Assembly (NCBI RefSeq): GCF_036417845.1
Contig: NC_089983.1
Location: forward strand, 19,931,207 to 19,995,206
DNA: 64,000 nucleotides
Direction: 5' to 3'
From: Apteryx mantelli
Lineage: Eukaryota; Chordata; Aves; Apterygiformes; Apterygidae
Under the pieces are notes generated by a model. It worked only from the letters and a program-made list of their open reading frames with translations, had not been told where the DNA came from and searched no databases. The position numbers were made by a program, and so were the translations under genes. This document shows positions 19,156 to 33,700 of this stretch, one piece after another; positions within the stretch are counted from its first letter, which is position 1; each line of letters begins with the position of its first letter.

Positions 19156-22100
19156 CTGCAACTAAAATGGAATAATCTTCACAAGATTCACTGAACCTTT
19201 AATTTCTTTTACTCTGTGTGGATGGATATGGAATAATAATAATTTTGTTTCAGAACTTCAAGCTGAAAAATAGCTTTTTGTGTCTGTCAAGCATTTCATT
19301 CAAATTTATTTAATATTTCAGCTAAGATTCCTAAGATACATGTTAATGTGGCATATACGAGAACAAAGAAGAACCTCTTCTTCTCAAGGACAGGAGGAAA
19401 ATCTTTTGATGAATAAATTAGCTTTCTCTGACACAGCTGATAAACATTTCTCTAGCTTTCAAAGTGATAGTAAGACAACTGAGTTTGTCAGCAGCGAAAG
19501 AAGCAGCATATAAATATGGGGAGGAATAAAGACAGAGAAGTGTGACAAATATCAACAGGGTTTTTTTTATTGACAATATGGAAAAGGCAATAGATAATAG
19601 AATTTAGCTTAAGATAAGTGAGGGAACAAATGCTAATGTGATGATACAATTTTCTGACTGTTTAATAACACCAGAAATTCTTTGAAGATCCTGAGCAAAA
19701 CAGTACATTTGGAAAAAAGATGAGGCTTTTGGAAAAGATGGAAAGACAAATGATCAAAGCTGAATGTTCTAAACTATAATTACAGTCTGAAAAGGCAGGG
19801 CTTGGATTGAGATTTTCAGAGACTTGACAATGAGGAATATTTTCTATTTGCATGTCCTGTGTAAAAGGATCTGAGAAGACTAAGATCAAGATGTAGAGAA
19901 GATACTTATGGAATGTCATCAGCCCATTAAGAAGCAGTTTGTACTTTGGGTAAAGGATCAGTGAAAGTACATAGAACTAGAAGGGCATGAAACAGAATTA
20001 CTTTGATTTTACTTTCTTTTTAGGTGTGGTAACTAGTACAGGGCTTTGACAATTTGTGGGACAGCTGAAGAGAAATTGTAGTGTTTATTACCAGTACTGC
20101 TCTGCCTATTCCGGTTTGGTAAAATCAGATGTCCTAGCTTCACCATTGTCTGTCACTTTTCGCTAGCCATAAAGTTGCATATAGTCTGAAAAAAAGAACT
20201 TTATAATGAAATTGCCAGCCTAATTTTTCAGAGATAAAGTGAACATGTTCCAGGGAGCAAAGACAGGCTTTATTATGGCAGGGTCTTTGTACCAGTAGTG
20301 TGTGAAGTTTTGCTCATGATTCCTGTGGTTTAAGTAAGAGAAACCAAGCTCTCAATACTGTTTATCTAAAATATTGTCTCAGTGAAACCTCCACATTTGA
20401 TTCAAATTGCTGTCTCCCCTCCCAAAGTTTTTTTGCTAGCAATCTTAATACAGTATGAATTATGAAGATCTGCTTTATGTATTACTTGCACAACCATAGT
20501 TATCCTGTGATTCCACTAAATTAGACAAATTATTTGTGATATATTACTATTTAATCTGAACAGGAGAACAGAAGGTTTACAGAACAGAAGGTTTGGACTT
20601 TTTATAATGCCCATTATACTGTCTGTGGATAGTGCAACTTGCATAGAATAAAGTGAAATTACCTGAGAGAGGGCTTGGTAATAATTCTTTTTAAGAAAGG
20701 ACCTTGCCTTTGGCTCTGTCATGGAGACTGGGAGGATACCAACCCTTTTTTTCTGAGGATAATATAAATAGTGTCTGTTCTCTGGTCATTCCATTAAAAA
20801 TGGAAGGACTGGGAATCAGGCAATGAAAAAAGAGCAGTGGTCTAAGCAGTTGTATTTTGTCTGTAAAAAGGCTTTATAATTCAGAGAAGTTTATGAAATA
20901 AAAAATGGGCTACTGAGCATGTGAAACAAATTTTAAAGTGTGAAGATAAGACTATAAGTGAACTTGACGATCGTATCTTCATTTCAGATGTGAAATAGTG
21001 GCATGTGAGGAGCATTTTTAATTCTCTCTTATTCAACTTAAGTGATTTTGTGTGAAACTCATTTTCACCTTAATCAAGTCAGAGATTTTACCTAGAATTG
21101 ATACAGCCTATTTTTGCTTATATCTGGGACTAATGTTACTGTCTCATGGTGCATCTATCTTAACAGATATATTTTCTGTGTCATTTTATATATGATACTA
21201 AGGCCCTTCCATTCTTTGAGAATAACTCTCATATGTGCTGAAACACACTATGCTGACTTGATAAATGTGGCTGTATTTCTACTCCACCCCTGCACCAGGG
21301 AAGTTGAGACAAGGTCAGAACTGAAGCATTCTCCCGCAGCAGATAGATCTGGAAAGAGGAGACAGGAGACAAGTTGTTTAATAATGCCTATAGCATATGT
21401 TACCAAAGTTTGCAGATAGTACAGAGACTGGCACCATGTTAATGAAGAAAAGAACAGGTTACTTACAACATACATTGCAAGCTGGGCAAATATCATGTAA
21501 ATAAAAACAAAGAATCATCTTTGTACAGATGGATGAAAACAGTCTAGGAAATGGTGACTGTAGGAGCTGGAGATCATGATGGATAATCAGGGGACTATGA
21601 TGAACAGCAGTGTGGAGTTGTGGCTAAGACAGCTAACTCGTCCTAGGATGTGTCTGTAGAGGACATAGTAATATTTGTATTTTCCTAAATAACATATTTC
21701 CCTCTCAAGTTACCTTGTTTAAATCATACAGTTAGGTTAAAATGTGTTAAACCAAAATTAAAGTAGGCCATGATTTGGGTAAGGCATATTCTGTAAGTGT
21801 CTAGATTAATATTGACAGAGATAGACCTGCTAATTTGAACCTTGGCAACAGTGTTTTTGCCAAGGCAAACAAGCAGAAAATTAAAAGACAAAAATGAGAT
21901 GACAAATTGATAGCTGCTGGATACTGACCAAGAGCCAAAGCCTAAAGAGAAAAGACAATAGCAGCTTGGAACTGGTAGGAGGTCTTTAGTCCAAGATCCT
22001 GTGAAAAGCCTGGAAATATATCTAAAATATATGTATTTGAATGAGGCCTCAAAAGACAGTCTCATCTTGTCTAAATCTGATAAAAGCCTAAATGAGATAG

Positions 22101-24597
22101 AGAGGAGGAGGGAGGGAAGGTGCTGTATATCCTTTGGCTAGGAGGACTAAGACAAATGCCCAGAGATGAATGTAGAGAGAAAGGAGGTAACATAATTTCC
22201 ATGCAGTTTTCTATGTTTTGTCTTGGTTGGCCTTTGAAATTCTGGTTCCTATTCAAAATCCTGCAAAAGCAGAACACTTCAGTGGAATGGAAGCTAATTT
22301 TACTGCTCTGAAACTGTCAAGTTAAGGTATGAGCGTATGACCTGGTTTCTGCTCACCTGCAGCTTTCTCTGATAATTATAAGGACATACAGAGATCTTCC
22401 ATGATTGTTATGCGAGTTCTGCAGTGCCATCAGTGTGTATGGCAGTTGTATGCTCCTGCTTGGCAGCTGCCCAGAGCTCTGGCAGCGGGCTGATGGAGAA
22501 GCAGGCAGAGGAGCAATCCGATCAGTTATTCCACTTAGGTAACTTGTTGTGCACCTTATGTTACACATTGGCATTTAATAAATTAGCTCTCTGAATGTGA
22601 GTGTGAGACAGGAAAGATTTATATACAGCAACAGAATATATGCTTAAATATACACAGTTCAGATATTGATAGTGGCCCAATAAATAGCCACCATAGGTGC
22701 TAAAAGACATCCCCCTGTGTTTGAGCTTTAGATAAAGTACACGCTTGATCTGTATTAGGAAACCTGCATCAGACCATACTGTTCCCTGACTTTTATTAGT
22801 TTATCTTTATTTATATCCGCGGTTTCAAAATTCATCCCTCTGGTTTTTTTTGTGTGCCAACTCCGAGCTTTGGATTCAGGAGAATCCCATTCACTCTTTC
22901 GTAGTCACATGATTCTGGTTCATGTACTTATTACATGGCCATTTCACTCATTAATCTTCAGACGTGATGATCAGCTCTGTTACCTTTGCACGGTTATAGC
23001 TTGATACTAAGCACTAATCAAGGATCTACTATACATCATCTCCAACTAATTATTATCACTTGACTGCGACTGCAGTGCCTTCCACCACTGACCAATTCTA
23101 GAGCTTCAAACTAGCATGCCCCTCTGCTTTTGCTCCACTCTGTACAATATTTGCATTGTATTTAATATATGCTGAATACCAAAGAAGTTTCATATGTGGG
23201 AAAAGAAAAGGAAATCTATTGCATTCAGAATTGAAAATCATAGTTAAATCACACATGACTTGGAGCTATGACCTAGGAGATATAAAAAAGAAAAAACATC
23301 CTTTAATTAGAAGGTTGATGAAAGACAAAGCATGCTTTACAGTTTCTTAAGCTAAGAATCTAATTTACACACTCTTCATTCTCCATATGAAATAATGTAA
23401 CTGGATTTTTAGCCAGCTTACTGGATTGTCGTTTTCTGAAAAGTATATTTAGTTAGGATATTTCCTGTTTTGGGTTAATGAATATAAATGTATACTGGAA
23501 ACTTTGGTTTAAAAATTGTTTGTTGTACGATTTATTTGTATGGGCAGATATTAAAAACATGTTTTGGTTATAGGATCTCAAGAAAAATGAAAAAAACCCA
23601 ACAGATATGGCTGTCTTCAGACTTGAAAATGCAATTCACATTTCTGCAACTCTCAGAGACTAGGGAATTTAATCATTTGGAGAGCAATATGGCTGGTCTG
23701 TTCAGTTTAAAGCCCTCCATAAGAATGCTAATTCTTTACCACAAAGATTTTCATGGTACAATTACAATTCATGTACAATTACATCTATGAAGTGAAATCT
23801 AAGGGATTTCAGCAAGAGTCAAACAGTGAATGTTGAGGATAGCAACTAATAAAATAAATTTAACAAGTTAAAATAAACTGTGGGCATTACCATTGTTGTT
23901 TGCTGATGTGCCCTAATTCCAGGGAAGAGAGTATTCTGTGTTAGCAGCAAGATATTCATGGATCGTATTGTCGTCTTCACTTTACTTTGTGTTCCGTTTA
24001 GGATCAAAAATGGCTTGTAGGGACAGCTCTTATGGAATAGGAGTCAGCTTCCAAGTCATCCTCCCCACACTCTGGAAGACGCTTTGGCGTAGGAAAGAGG
24101 AGTGACTGAAGCCCAGTGTGGTAAGAAAGATGAATATTGATCAATTAATGTAAAACAAAATAGTGGCATTTTTGTTCTGAAGCAACAACACATAAATATC
24201 AATGTAATAGGGTTTTGAATGAGCTACTTAGTGTTCCCCCCCCCTCAGTCTCTCCATGAAAATAACAATGTCCCTGAGCCCATTTACACTTGGGTTATTT
24301 AGTTCCATAAGACTTTATCATAAGTAAGGTGAAAGTTGGTAATAATTTGCTCTTTGCCTAGAGACTTCTTGTATAAGCCTGTCCTCTGACAAATTCAGGA
24401 TCTACTTTCCAGAAAGTGACATCATATTATTTTAAATGCAAGAAAATAACTTTATTAACTGCTTGAGCAGGAGGTCTTCACAACAGTTTTCCATAAAACC
24501 TGAATGAATTCCTTTTAGTCCTCTCTGCACAACAGTGTTCTCAAGGTTAGCAAATTCAAGAGGTATCTATAGGCATTTTATAATCAGCAGTCTTCAG

Positions 24598-24614
24598 ATT
24601 ATTATTATTATTAT
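24598..24614. repeat. (ATT)n microsatellite
   Basis: About five to six ATT units. Confidence 0.85.
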
Positions 24615-26363
24615 CCTAAAAGTTTGACCCTCCAACCAAAACCTATGGAGAAGTCTGAATTATGCATGTCTGCCCTCTGACTTGAGGAGGAATACAGTTA
24701 AGTAGAGACTCAGAAAGATTACTTATCAAAACAAAACATTTTACTTGGAGAAGTATAGGTATATCACTTCTTGTTCTGTGCTGAGGTCTAAGTGCCAAAA
24801 TGCTCTAAATTTAAAGTTGATGGTGTTTACGAGGGAGAAGGGCAAAGTCTAATGTATGTCATCCTAAATAAACTAGAGGCTTGTAGGTGCATTATGCTGA
24901 ATGTTTTCTACATTGAAAGAGATGTTTTCACCTCTTTTGAGGTGAAAGAGTTGCTGTAACTGTTAACAAGAACGTATTCAGTCATTACCAGTTCTTTAGC
25001 TGTGAATCTTGCATTCTTTTTGTTATTTTGTGAATGAGAATGTCTAATCTGTGGGTGAGGAAAGATCCATCAAACTTTGCTCTTTTTAATTTGCAGGTAA
25101 AGTTTTGAAATGAACATATGTCTGGAACCTATAGCTACATTGCTTAATGTGTATACTTTAACACCATGTATTCTATAAAACAGATTTCATATATCCATCA
25201 GTCATATATCCCACTTTCTCTGAGTGAAATTTGCAATTTACCAGTATTCCACATATATAAATTAGTCTCATAAACTATTCATTAACATTTTAGCTTTGAT
25301 TATTCTAATTCTGTTTCCAGTGTTTACTGGGATCGTTGACTAATGGAACTGAATGTCCCAGTGAGCATAAAAAGTATCCAGCCTTCACTATTTTTAAGGT
25401 GATGCCTAAACCCATTTCAAAACAAATTCTTTAGAGGAAAGCAAAGTCATAATTCATCTTCTGAACAGGAATAATTTTTTCTTGTTTAGTTACATAGCGG
25501 AAAAAGCATTCCATCATGTGGAATGACCAGCCAAGCAAATCTCTGACACATTATTAATCAAAATAATATATCTCTTTTTTTTTTTTCAGTAGGAAAAAGA
25601 GAGGAGTTAGATTACTACTAAGGAAGGTGCCCCAATGCTTTAGCTACAACACAAAATAGTTATTTGTATTAGTGACAGGTAACAGTAGGGGGAAATTTTA
25701 GGATTGTGTTATCTTTTTCTGAGGTCATATTTGAAAATCAGTGTAAACGTAGGATTGTTTTTAGAAAACAAATATTTCTGCTTATTTTGCATAATCCAGA
25801 CACATGCAGAATAACTTCCTGTATTGAATAAGACAAAGCCAACATTTTTCAAGCACTTACGTAATGCCATATCAAGTGACATTTTTTCCCCAGTACTGAG
25901 TTTGCTCACAACTCTCTCTTCATTGGGAAATATATGTCATCCACCTCTTCAGAGAATGAGGTTCTAGAACTTTGATTTAAGATTCTAAATATGGATATAA
26001 ATGTCAACTTTTCACTATTTACTTGAAAGCTTTGGTATAGGAGTTTGATACTCGTACATACTGCTGATCCCCATATGTAGCTCTTCTGACTTCACTGCAC
26101 TTTGCAGCAATTAGCAATGTAAATTGTCTTGTAGAACTGTGGCCTGATACTGGAGATGATGCTATAAAAGTTGGGGATGGTTATTAAGCCCCTAAACTGG
26201 CTTTGTACCTGCAAAATAGGTAATGAGGGAATAAGTTTAGTGCTGGAGACAAATACAAGATCACAGCAATTTGCAAATTGCAAACTTTAGACTAGATCAG
26301 ATGTAGAGAGAGTTTCATAGGATATGCTTGTTTGCAAATATAGAGAAGATATAAATAATAGAA

Positions 26364-26426
26364 TTTTCAGGAGAAGCAACATGGTATATTGCACAGCCTA
26401 CCTTATGATGTTGCTTCTCTTCAAGT
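26364..26426. ncRNA. Pre-miRNA-like hairpin
   Basis: A perfect 12-bp stem (GAGAAGCAACAT, 26,371-26,382, with its complement at 26,408-26,419) continues after a 5-nt bulge with GGTA/TACC, closing a 12-nt loop. At the base a few more pairs follow after one mismatch. The overall length of about 60-65 nt resembles a miRNA precursor. I do not recognise a known miRNA seed. A chance inverted repeat is possible. Confidence 0.3.
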
Positions 26427-29273
26427 TGCAGTGCTCCTCATTAAACTATTTAGAAAACCATGTCAGTTGACAGACTCCATGTATGAGCATCAAACATCTT
26501 ACTTTTTGTAGAGGGGTTTGGGATCTTCCAGGAAAAGACCCTTTGTACAAATACTTTGCATTCTTGTTTCCATGTGACCTTGGTCAGTAGTGAGATATTT
26601 TCTCCTAATCCCCTATGCTGTCTTCTGAAAATATAGCATTTTTTAAAGGACACTTAAGTATTAGATACAGAACAGAAGTACTATTTATGTATTCCTGAGA
26701 TATTTGCTCAAGTAAATGAAAATAGACTTGCTTCATTTGGCCATTAAGAATGATCATTTTAGTTGACATTTAAATTTTCCTTAGTTAAATTCTCAGAATA
26801 TAGCCGTCTGTAGCAGTGCTTGTCATTTTGCAGTCACCTTATACATAGGTTGGGTGAAAGTAAGTCACCTACAGAGACCAGATCTAGCTCAGATTACCAG
26901 ATGGTGGTAGAAGCTTCAGGAAAAATATCAGTATAGGTTTGTCCTGTACCTGTGATTCTCCCTAGACTCCTGCTACTGGCCATTATTGGTGACAGGATAA
27001 TTGGACCGATATGGACATTATTATGCTTTCAAAAATGAAGTTAAAAATAATATAGAAATAAGTAAGCTGTATCACAAGCTGAAGACTCTCCAGTAGCAAT
27101 TCTGTGTTCATTATGATTATTTCAATTTAGCCAGCTACTCCCAGACTGTGTGTCAAGAGATAATTGTATAGTATTCTGTTGGAAATGGTTCTCAGCTGAA
27201 TATGCATAACCTGGTGGTCGTTACATAGCTATGTAGTAGAAAAGTAAAAATTCCAACACTGTGTATTTTTGCCAAGCAAGATTTGTTATACCAGGAGTAA
27301 TGTATCCTAATTCATACATTCTAATAAATTCATACCATCTTCCAGAACTGAAGCAGGGTTCACTTAAGGTAGAGTCTGGTGGAATGTGGGCAAATGACAT
27401 AAAGTGTATCCCTTCAGATTACATGCTTCATGTGAAGAAATTCGCACAATTTTTGCCTATTAATGCAGTTTGCTAGGGTAGTTCAATGATTTGAAATGAA
27501 TAGTAACAAGTGGAAAAGAGAGACTTGCTACTTTTGGGACCTTTTACTCCGTGGCATTAAGGTATCTGCGGTTTTCTCTGGAGCTGAGATAAAATTGCTG
27601 ATGAGGTGTGAGGGGATTTCATTACTTATACAATTTTTTTGTCTTAAGAATCTGGATATATTTCACTGAGGTTTCTCACATTATTACTGAGATAAACTGT
27701 GTTAGTCCCTTTTCATAGTCCTTGAATCTGTCTTGCATAGACACAAACATAAACTTTGATATTAAACACAAACTTCTTTAGTTCTGTTACTTGTATATGT
27801 TTGGATGAATCCTTTTGTAAGTTTGCTGCAAGGAAGTTATTCAGTGTTAATATCTTTCATTTTCTGTTTTAGTGGTCCCAAGTATTCTTTAAAATTTCAA
27901 GTGCATTCTCATTATCTTTTTGGCAAAATCTGGTATGCCTTTGAGATAGAAACACCCATTATGTTATTTTCTGTCTGTCTGTCTTTCTCTAAAGTAGTGT
28001 ATTGCAAGAGTGCTTTTTAAGCTAGGTTAGAAAAGGCTTTTTTACTTGCCAGGTTTTGTTGTTACCTATTTGGATTCTTCCAATAAGGTAACATGTAACA
28101 GAAGTTCTTGGTATTGTCACTAGTCTTAATTGTTTTAGTAAGCAAGCCTCAGTGGGTTTGATAAAGAAGATCAATGTCATTATTCTCATTTTAGAGTAGG
28201 AGATGGAGAGACAGTAGGGTGGAATATCTTAGATATATCTTAGCAGAACCACGAAAAACTCAAGTGTCATCACTGTACTCTATCCATTTGAAAGCACTGC
28301 TTCCATATGTCTCAGCAGCACTAGCCAGCTCCTATTTCTTCATAAAATGGAGGGAATAAGGGCAGCCTGACCTGAAAGTTATCAGACTGGTGAGTTTTAA
28401 CAGACCCATGAAGCAAGTTCTGAAGCTAAATTTTACAACTAGCTGACCTTGAAGCCAGTTCTTCACTGCTCCCTGCATCTGGAAATGGTGATCTGTGATT
28501 TTTATGGGAAAACAAAGTGAAAGAATGTTTATGTATTTGTTTTATGTTGGTTTTTAGTAAACCAAGCACGTATTCTCTCTTTCTTTTTGAGCATCTTGTT
28601 ATTTATGGCATATAATGGGCAATTTTGCAATCCTTAAAGTTTTTAGAATACTTTAGAATACTTTCAATCTCTCTAATCTGCCTGATCAGCACTTGCCCCT
28701 CAACTAAAGATAACAGTCCAGCAGTGTTTTTACTGTATTATTTGGTGGCTGGTATTGCTGGAGGATCTACTACTTCTCTAAAGTCATTAGAACTGACAAC
28801 AGAATTTGTCAAGAGGGGAAAGGCAAGATAAACATGAATCTTCTCATGTGATCTCCCCTCATTTTTGTTATTTGACGCTTTGCTAGAAGTGTCTATCAGC
28901 ACTCATTTTCCCTTCTATTCTTCAAAATCTTGGATGTTCCCTGATTAACAGCATTAAGGACGGAATGTGTCATGTACTACACATTAAAATTTCAGCTCAA
29001 ACTATGTCCTAACTTTGTGTTACCCAGAATCCCCACTTCAAAAGATTTCACACCACCAAGTTTATTAAAATTGATCAGGCTTCTCAGTATTAACATCAGC
29101 AGCAGAATATGGCAGATGTAACATTGGGTTGCCAGCACCAACATCTGAGTTATAACCATGTCAAAGAACACAAACTTCAAAGGACATGTCCAAAGAGTTA
29201 TATATCCCACTAGGCTTCATGGTCAAAGTTAACAGGAACATCAAAGCAAAGAAATCTTCCTAAACTGGCTTAC

Positions 29274-29308
29274 CTTGTGAAAGGGCTTGCAACTCCGAGG
29301 CAAATTCT
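29274..29308 (-). ncRNA. Candidate minus-strand micro-exon (35 nt)
   Basis: On the minus strand TTATTATTTTTCTAG precedes 35 nt that end CACAAG|GTAAGC. Both sites are good. It lies about 10 kb upstream (in minus-strand sense) of the 19,076-19,155 candidate, so both could belong to one leftward transcript. Confidence 0.22.
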
Positions 29309-30589
29309 CTAGAAAAATAATAATTAATAGGGTAGCTACTAAATATGCCAAATCCAAAGTAAAATACATATTACTAAAGCATTGCATGTTTATATGTCTT
29401 AGATGTTACTTCCACGGCAATCAAAACGATATGTGTGAGCTTGTGACTTTCTAAAATACACATCCTGAGCAAAAATGACATAAATTTTTTCTGTGTTTTC
29501 AGGAGTAGCTAATAAAAGAGTGTATGCATAAAGTACTGGCTAGTTGGAGTGCTTAAAATGGGTTGTGGATACTGTTGGTAGAGCCTCTCTTTGAGTGTGC
29601 TCTTTCTTTTGTAAGAGTAAAAATAGAAGAGGATACACAAGAAGATGAGCAAGATCAGTATGTAAATGAGACTAAGTCTTCCAGCACTACCCTTACAGAG
29701 AAGATCAGGAAATATTATCAGTCAGTGACGTGGTCTGTTAGTCACTGGCTGTTGTCAGCCATGTAGTAAACCTCTTAATTGGGAAGCTGAAGTTTCCTCT
29801 TGATCAGTTTATTGATTCTTCATAGTTTTGTTTTTTTTTTTTTCATAATGTGCAGAGATAACTTAAGATAACTTATTGAAGACTAATCAAGAAACTTTTT
29901 AGAGATGTCTCCCTAATTTAACACCAAGACACCATGATATCTGAACTACAGATGTTTAATTATTCATGCCGAAACAAAAAGCAGAAGGAATTCTAGTGAG
30001 AATCATACAGTGATATTTGAACATTTAGTAAGTTAGGAATTGCTCTGCGAAAGTTTCTTTAAAACAAACAAAATTAAATCAACCAACCTGACCAAATAAA
30101 CTACAGTGTAAACATAGTCATCACTGCTTTAGTATATCCTTGCTTTAAATTGTATTGCTCAAAAAGTCACACAAATTCGATGTTGGTGTTGCTGGTTGTT
30201 AGTATGGTTTTCTTCAGGAAGTGACCAAAGCATGGAAAATGAATGACTTAACCCTAAGTAGCTTAAACATGCTTTAGTGAGTGTCACCCAATTGTTCTTG
30301 AAGGCAGAAGAGAGTGAAAAGGAGATAGGAGACAGCAGGAAAACAAAGCAACACACTGTGTAGTTTGCACTATGGAATGTTATCACAGTTTAATGCGCTT
30401 ACTGGCACTGTAAGTGCACTGTAACAGAGAAGTTACCTCAATAATTTAAACAGTTCTCTGCATCCAAATTTTTTTCTCCCTCCCTTATGGATGTCAGTGC
30501 CATTTAATGGTGAGGACTTGTCAGCCAGGCCGAATGTCTTCCCTAATGCTATATGAAAGATGTGTATATTTAGCACTTGTTGCAGAGAA

Positions 30590-30728
30590 CACAGAATCAC
30601 TGAATCACCGAATAGTTGAGGTTGTAAGGGACCATGTAGTCCAAGGGATCATGTAGCCCAACCCCACTTCTCAGACACGGTCACCTAGAGCAGGTTGCCC
30701 AGGACTGTGTCCAGACAGCTTTTGAATA
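30590..30728 (-). mobile_element. CR1 LINE, 3' end fragment
   Basis: The segment starts with the degenerate 8-9-bp repeat AGAATCACTGAATCACCGAAT, the complement of the CR1 3' terminus. It continues with the diagnostic GTTG-AAGGGACCATGTAG, CCCAACCCCACTTC and GGTCACCTAGAGCAGGTTGCCCAGG words. Only about 140 bp of the 3' end remain, with no reverse-transcriptase coding sequence, as is usual for 5'-truncated avian CR1 copies. It is the clearest sauropsid marker in the window. Confidence 0.88.
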
Positions 30729-33700
30729 ACACTTTTTCAAGCGATACTAGAACAATACTTTTTCAAATATTATCTCGTTTCTACGGAGCTTTACTGAGAC
30801 TTGGAGTAATCAGAAGAGCTGTATTTGTTACTATCTTGTCGTCTTAAACATCATTAAGGATGTAATGTGTACAGTTAGCACCGCAAGTAGAAGTTACATC
30901 TTAGGAACAGTTCATCTCTCCTTAAAGGTTAAGACTACCAGAAACAGCAAATCATCCGTGCTTGCTAGTACCTTAAGTTCTGCTGTCTAGAATATCTTCT
31001 GACTACCCTACAGCTGTAGCATACAGCATTAAAGGGATTGTTTTCGTAAGTCATTGTAGTGAAAGAAAAAATTTCACTACTCTTTTCTAACTATTTCTGT
31101 ACCTAGCATGTTTGAGATAGATGAGAAGGGAAAGTATATGGCAAGTTCCTGCTCTTAGATAATTTAGTACTAGCATATTTTGAACCTCCTTTGAAAAACC
31201 TTCTGTCAGGAAGCTGATCCTCAGATAGCAATTTGTTTATACAATACAAATCAACAACAAATATTTAAAAGTTAAATAAACAAAAGCAAGGCTGAGTCAA
31301 TATGTATTTTTTCCAAGATCTAGATTCTTGTTGGTTGCTTATTAGAATTTCTTGATCAATATATTTAACAAACTAACTGCCTAAGGACTGCATCACTGAT
31401 CTGTTTTGACTTGTTAGCTGTCCTGTGTTGTTCCATATCCAGTTATCCCAAACATCAATATGTTAATTTAGCTAATGAGATCATGAAGTATTTCTGTGTG
31501 AAAATGTGAAGGTTTTTTTTTTTTGTTTCTTTTCAAGATTTACATTGTTTTTACCACTTAACTAACCATAAGCAGTTCAGAAATGAAGAACTGCGTTTTC
31601 TCTCTTTGACTCAGGCTGGTTTTCAGTGTCAAACTTGAGGATTTGTAATTCTTCATCAGCATGTGTTAATTCTTCTCTGGATCAGTAGTAGTTTCTTTAA
31701 CCTAGCAATTATTTTTGCTATGGCTGGTATCTCCTACATTCTGGGAAAAGCTAGATAAATAGTTAACCCTGCTGACTTTTCTGCTCTTACAGCTACATTA
31801 ATTAGCTAGCATCACCTGAGTTCAAAGCTAACTCGTGTAGGCCTGTGCATATTTGAGCAAGACCGTTGACAGAAATACCCTTAATCAATGTTATTTCTAG
31901 AATTCTGAACAGTTGCTTGTTGCTGAAACTTTTTAGTACCATGTATGCAATATCCTTTTTCAGAAATTCTACTAATTTTCTGATTCATAAATCTAAACTG
32001 ATGCTTATGTATTTATCTGTTACTTGACCTTGCTGTGATAAAGTGGAAAGCCTCATGTCTATGCTGTGTTTTCTAAGTTAGCGGGATAGAAAGCCATATT
32101 CATTAAGCATTTGTCAAGGTGCATCCTTCAGTTATTTTTTCCCATCTTTTCTCAAATATGGATGTGCTATGAAATAAATGTTTCATATATGAAAATGGAT
32201 TTTTGGCAGCTTGTCTTCTGACCAGCATCACCAAACACATTTTAAAAAGTTTTTAATCTTTCCTCCCTCTTTTTTGTAGCATTCCTTAAGAGATTATGTT
32301 TTGAAGGAACACTGAGTTTTCCTTTATGCTTTACTTCCAGACTGATGTCTTATTATGCTATTTTCAAGCAGCAGCCTTGTCACTCTTTTTTCTCATGTTA
32401 CAATGGGTTAAAATAGAATCATATGGGGAAATGTCAGTAGAACAGTACTTTTGCCAAGTAATACAGTTGCATCAATTTATTATATTCTTATGGCTGCAGT
32501 AGCAATCAGAGGAAATCTGGAGAAAAAAATGCTATTTTGTAAGGCTTCACGATGTCATTTTTCTGGAGTTTAAATGCTCTTAAACCTTGTGTACTTTGCT
32601 CTAGTTATTAAGACACTACGGCATTCCTCAATAAACAGATCCTGTAGAACAGCATCTATTTATAAGGTGTTGTAGAATGCTGCTTCAGTTGCATGTATCT
32701 GGTTTGGACAACAGCCCCAAGTCCTCGCAGTGTATGTTTTATCCTTTTACATTTTTAGTGGTTCTGGTGGAGTAGCAGCCATGACATCAGTCCAAATTAG
32801 AATTACATAGTCATTGGAAAATGCACACTTTGAACTAGCCAGCACTGAGAGAAAGAAAGAGTGTTAGACTGTTGGAGTTTGTGCTGTGGAACAGAGAAAA
32901 GGCCAAGTGTAGTAACTGCCAGTTAAGTCACTTCTAAAATAAGTTACGGACTTTTTCAACATAAGGGTCAGTTTTCCCCTAACTTCTCTAATCTTTTAGT
33001 TATAGTTTCTGCTTTAGAAACACAACTGCAAAGCAGAGGCAGCAATACAGAGTTGAGTTTTATCTCACTAACGGAGTTACATATATCTTGCTATTATTGC
33101 AGCATGGGGCACTATTTATTGTCAGTCTGCCCAAGCCTTTGTGAACAAGTGTGGGAAATGTATTGTTAATGAAGACTGAAGAGGCTTGGGAAATCTGTGG
33201 CATCTCAGGGAATGCTATCAGGTAATGAAAACGGGAATGACAGAGTCCTAGAACTGGAGAAGTAGGAACTTCAAAGTAGTGAAGACTTGGCCTCCTGCAA
33301 ATTTCTGTAAAAGGGCTAGTGCAGAACAGCTGGCCCTTCCGCAGGAACAAGTCCCCACCTCTCTGCATGGAGTGAGCCAATTCTCAAAACTCTTCTGCAA
33401 AGTCTTTGAATAAATTTTCTCTAACCCTAAAATGTAAAGTATTTTATGTGAAAGTTTTCAAAGTCAGTATTAGATCTGTATACTATCTTTCATACTGTGA
33501 TCTGTTCCTATTGCTTCAGTTAGGGAAAGGAAGCTGCCTTTGTCTTACAACTGTGAGTAAATGTGGGTGAAGCGTTTAACAACAACCCATTCAATTTCAG
33601 TTTTGAATTGAAATCTACTTATGTCTGAATCAGCTATGAATTGCTCGCATTTTGTCTGTATTTACACAGCTCTAGTCCAAACAGGATAAAAGAACATTTT

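Larger units (their letters stand above)
18180..30589. other. AT-rich intergenic stretch
   Basis: No gene recognised. An (ATT)n run is at 24,598-24,614, and a perfect 9-bp hairpin with a 4-nt loop (TTTCACCTC/GAGGTGAAA) lies at 24,926-24,947. The pre-miRNA-like hairpin near 26.4 kb and two minus-strand exon-like segments are listed separately. All ORFs are below about 115 codons and without family features. Confidence 0.6.
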
